6,056 bases of DNA, taken from assembly GCA_902782395.1 (NCBI GenBank), contig CACZNF010000038.1:1-6056 (forward strand). The letters are read 5' to 3'. The position numbers were made by a program, and so were the translations under genes. This DNA comes from an uncultured Erysipelotrichaceae bacterium. Its GTDB lineage: Bacteria > Bacillota_I > Bacilli_A > RFN20 > CAG-826. Numbering within the stretch: position 1 is the first letter of the stretch; every line of letters starts with the position of its first letter. The notes beneath the pieces are model-generated. The model saw only the letters and a program-made list of their open reading frames with translations, did no database searches and was not told the DNA's origin. Below, piece by piece: positions 5,845 through 6,056 of this stretch.

Positions 5845-6056
5845 ATGATTTCTCGCAAACATAGCACAAAGGATTACATCACGATTTCGCTATACTATCT
5901 CATGTCGAAATATGATTACGAATCAATCAGTGTAACCGATATTTGTTCTAAAGCTCGCGTATCTAGAATGTCTTTCTATCGTTACTTCAATAATAAAGAG
6001 GATATCTTTATCAATTACTGTGACGAAAGATTTGAAGACTTCTTCCAGATCATCAA
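5845..6056 (+). CDS. TetR/AcrR-family transcriptional regulator (partial, 3' end outside window)
   Basis: The frame from ATG 5845 stays open to the right edge, giving 70 residues that form the DNA-binding part of a TetR-family repressor. Helix 1 is about 7-22, and the helix-turn-helix runs from about 29 to 48 (VTDICSKARVSRMSFYRYF), followed by the typical NNKEDIF stretch that starts helix 4. The FYRYFxNKEDI pattern is diagnostic of the family. The ligand-binding C-terminal domain lies outside the window, so the inducer cannot be guessed. A full AAGGAGG site precedes the start. The gene is divergent from the membrane-protein pair, with a perfect palindrome between its likely -35 and -10, which suggests autoregulation. 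Some short TetR-like proteins in low-GC Firmicutes act on other targets, so control of the neighbours is inference. Confidence 0.9.
   Translation, partial: MISRKHSTKDYITISLYYLMSKYDYESISVTDICSKARVSRMSFYRYFNNKEDIFINYCDERFEDFFQII

Noticed and set aside
1..6056. Mycoplasma-type code with TGA as tryptophan
   Set aside because: All complete genes end in TAA, tryptophans are TGG, and full-length proteins are obtained with the standard code.
5239..6056. Toxin-antitoxin or phage-defence module made of the membrane pair and TetR
   Set aside because: There is no nuclease, nucleotidase or other effector motif; small membrane proteins beside a TetR gene are not enough to claim such a system.

Overview
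The window is AT-rich bacterial DNA with compact gene packing, strong AAGGAG-type ribosome binding sites, TAA stops and sigmaA-like promoters. It looks like a low-GC Firmicutes or Mollicutes-related bacterium, for example a gut Bacilli or Erysipelotrichia-type lineage. Tryptophan is read from TGG and no in-frame TGA is needed, so the standard code is sufficient. The lineage is inferred from style only; no rRNA or other marker gene is present.

Layout. Nearly everything is on the minus strand. Reading with transcription, from right to left: (i) two overlapping genes (5712-5239 and 5249-4743) encode small, related two-helix membrane proteins of unknown function. (ii) A 98-bp gap carries a good promoter (TTGACA, 17 bp, TATCAT) embedded in repeated AGTGCA/TGCACT elements. 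(iii) A large single-chain MacB-type ABC transporter of 1103 residues follows. (iv) It is joined by a TAATG stop/start overlap to rimO, the ribosomal protein S12 methylthiotransferase. (v) rimO is joined by a second TAATG overlap to a gene that leaves the window after 15 codons. On the plus strand at the right edge, divergent from the membrane-protein pair, begins a TetR-family regulator cut off after 70 codons.

How it may work together. The TetR gene and the membrane-protein pair share a 132-bp divergent control region. It contains a perfect 8-6-8 palindrome lying between the likely -35 and -10 of the TetR gene, plus a near-copy of one palindrome arm close to the proposed promoter of the opposing gene. 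This suggests autoregulation and possibly control of the membrane pair; it is inference. The ABC transporter has its own promoter and a different set of repeats, so it is probably under separate control, and rimO and the next gene are probably translated from the same message. RimO is a well-known enzyme. The transporter substrate and the role of the paired membrane proteins are unknown.

No rRNA, tRNA, CRISPR array, insertion sequence or phage gene was seen. No clear new multi-gene system is evident. The least ordinary items are the zinc-ribbon inserted in the transporter, its very large outside domain, the repeat-rich transporter promoter, and the paralogous membrane pair beside a TetR gene.
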